From an uncultured bacterium (lineage in GTDB: Bacteria; Patescibacteriota; Minisyncoccia; Phycocordibacterales; PALSA-1337), in contig CAIRAF010000006.1 in assembly GCA_903876465.1 (NCBI GenBank), positions 1 through 5,845 of the forward strand: a stretch of 5,845 nt of DNA, in the 5' to 3' direction. Positions 5,125 through 5,845 of the stretch are shown here, one piece after another (position 1 is the stretch's first letter; each line of letters begins with the position of its first letter). Under the pieces are notes generated by a model, which was given only the letters and a program-made list of their open reading frames with translations, was not told where the DNA came from and made no database searches. Made by a program: the position numbers and the translations under genes.

Positions 5125-5640
5125 GAAGAGCTGAACGTCTTCACTGTGGGTGCCTGGCTTGAAGTAGCTCCGCTCTGCCGCCGCACGGGCAGATATGTCC
5201 TTCAACGCCTTGACTTGCGTTGCGTACAGTAATGTGTAAATCTCTTTCTTCAGGGCCAGATCGGGGTAACCCCCGCTACGCGAGCGGAAAATGGCGCCTG
5301 TGGCCGACTGATCGCTGCTCTGAGCTCGTGCCTCAATGGCAGAGACGGTTGGGACCGCCACGGCATCTAGTGGACGGTGTTCAACGGAGGGTTGAGGTTT
5401 CGCGGCGTCACGGAGCGCAATCTCTGCTAGTTTTTTCTCTCGGTATAACCGCTCCCGTTGCCGCAATATTTCAAGGCCATAGTCGTATGCCGGTGAATCC
5501 TTATCTGTCGCGACAGAGTCCATCGTCGTCGGCGGTGTTATTACTGTGGCCATGTGTAGCCGTGTCGAAGACGGCGGGCGGACTCCGCGCCACGCCTCTG
5601 TGACGGCAAGTACGATGAGCATCGCGGCAAATGCCATCAT
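5113..5640 (-). CDS. Signal-anchor membrane protein, unknown function
   Basis: From ATG 5640 this encodes 175 residues. A hydrophobic helix sits at the very N-terminus (residues 1-14, MMAFAAMLIVLAVT), followed by a Ser/Thr/Pro-rich linker. Then comes a charged helical stretch, 'YGLEILRQRERLYREKKLAE' (about 54-73), likely coiled-coil, and a C-terminal part with 'LALKKEIYTLLYATQVKAL' (about 128-146). I do not recognise a family. The upstream frame adds 'DGNKGKLAI', whose Lys residues would be the normal cytoplasmic flank of such an anchor. That argues that the true start lies further upstream and that the protein is anchored with its C-terminus outside. A GTG at 5764 opens a frame, 'LDSSLEEKLNQQDQRPAT...', that ends at TGA 5668-5666, one base out of register. 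See the N-terminal part entry. The composition is GC-rich, unlike the island at 961-3545. Confidence 0.65.
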   Translation of the reverse strand: MMAFAAMLIVLAVTEAWRGVRPPSSTRLHMATVITPPTTMDSVATDKDSPAYDYGLEILRQRERLYREKKLAEIALRDAAKPQPSVEHRPLDAVAVPTVSAIEARAQSSDQSATGAIFRSRSGGYPDLALKKEIYTLLYATQVKALKDISARAAAERSYFKPGTHSEDVQLFMDL

Positions 5641-5665
5641 GATGGCGAGTTTGCCCTTGTTGCCG

Positions 5666-5764
5666 TCAAGAGTCCCCCTGGTGCCTGGTATCTGGCTGGT
5701 CGCTGTTGGTCGCTGGTCGCTGGTCCTGCTGGTTCAGTTTCTCTTCCAGTGACGAGTCTAACAC
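5666..5764 (-). pseudogene. Probable N-terminal part of the membrane-protein gene, out of frame
   Basis: From GTG 5764 the minus strand reads 'LDSSLEEKLNQQDQRPATNS' and then 'DQPDTRHQGDS', a hydrophilic Gln/Asp-rich stretch, to TGA at 5668-5666. Dropping one base, for example one G of the CCCCC/GGGGG run at 5673-5677, or one 7-bp repeat unit nearby, fuses it in frame through 'TLDGNKGKLAI' to the transmembrane segment of the downstream ORF. It therefore looks like the cytoplasmic N-terminus of the same gene, separated by a sequencing or assembly error, a real frameshift, or phase variation. There is no Shine-Dalgarno before the GTG. The start choice is uncertain. Confidence 0.4.
5696..5733. 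repeat. Short tandem repeat of CGCTGGT (7 bp)
   Basis: CGCTGGTCGCTGGT (5711-5724) is two perfect 7-bp units. It is preceded by the variant CGCTGTTGGT (5701-5710) and a CTGGT at 5696-5700, and followed by CCTGCTGGT. The unit length is not a multiple of three. It lies in the frame-broken N-terminal part of the minus-strand gene, where it encodes Gln/Arg/Pro/Ala/Thr-rich residues. Confidence 0.6.
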
Positions 5765-5776
5765 GACTTGTACATG

Positions 5777-5792
5777 TTTTAGTCGACTAAAA
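5777..5792. promoter_or_regulatory. Perfect 16-bp palindrome, operator-like
   Basis: TTTTAGTCGACTAAAA is an exact palindrome 13 bases upstream of the GTG at 5764 of the minus-strand gene. Its position and symmetry suit a dimeric repressor site. As RNA it could only form a weak 6-bp AU-rich hairpin, so a terminator is less likely. The rest of the right end (5793-5845) is an A-rich stretch without a gene. Confidence 0.35.
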
Positions 5793-5845
5793 AAGAGGAA
5801 ACAGACCGTCCGAGCCCGACAGATTAAAAAACAAAAAAACAAAAA

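Noticed and set aside
5220..5752. Two plus-strand open frames (5220-5603, 5546-5752)
   Set aside because: Both are antisense to the better-supported minus-strand membrane-protein gene and show no promoter or protein-like features.
1..5845. CRISPR array or tRNA genes
   Set aside because: No regularly spaced direct repeats and no cloverleaf with a CCA end or T-arm consensus were seen on either strand.

Overview
The window most likely comes from a Patescibacteria (Candidate Phyla Radiation) genome, probably a metagenome-assembled one. Three things suggest this. The first is a short HAD-like gene with the start 'NIYLDVNGVLL' and the motif 'YWLTSHCKG'. The second is a KilA-N protein with the run 'ISLTDIARYK'. 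Both are types I associate from memory with these genomes. The third is a set of extended -10 promoters (TTTGTTATAATT) placed only 10-12 bases before start codons that lack Shine-Dalgarno sequences. The standard bacterial code fits everything seen. The phylum assignment is an inference.

Layout. (1) Positions 1-855 (minus strand) hold most of an RsuA/RluB-type 16S/23S rRNA pseudouridine synthase. It has a long basic, disordered N-terminal extension and its C-terminus runs off the left edge. (2) Positions 961-3545 (plus) are strongly AT-rich and hold three co-oriented genes. These are a DUF262-DUF1524 (GmrSD-like) nuclease, a 77-residue Cys4 zinc-ribbon/HNH-like protein, and a one-pass membrane protein with a cytoplasmic beta-rich domain. 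I read this as a horizontally acquired defence cassette. (3) Positions 3546-3819 have no protein gene, but hold an extended -10 promoter, a foldable GC-rich segment and an intrinsic terminator. Together these look like a small RNA gene of about 145 nt. (4) Positions 3820-4707 hold two successive broken genes, a HAD-like hydrolase and a KilA-N protein. Each keeps its promoter, start and C-terminus but has lost its middle, leaving the two halves in different frames. (5) Positions 4697 to about 5112 hold a Pro/Glu-rich fragment without a start and with a frame change. (6) Positions 5113-5640 (minus), probably extending to 5764, hold a GC-rich gene for an unrecognised signal-anchor membrane protein. 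Its likely N-terminal part is out of frame beside a 7-bp tandem repeat.

How it fits together. The pseudouridine synthase is housekeeping. The island at 961-3545 fits a restriction-type anti-phage module, with the DUF262-DUF1524 protein as nuclease and the two small proteins as candidate partners; only the nuclease role rests on a recognised family. The region from 3.8 to 5.1 kb looks like an accessory zone undergoing decay or, alternatively, an assembly that collapsed sequence. Base composition changes sharply at about 0.9 and 3.58 kb and again near 5.0 kb: single 60-base samples give 60% GC at 601-660, 27% at 2101-2160 and 63% at 5281-5340. This supports a mosaic origin.
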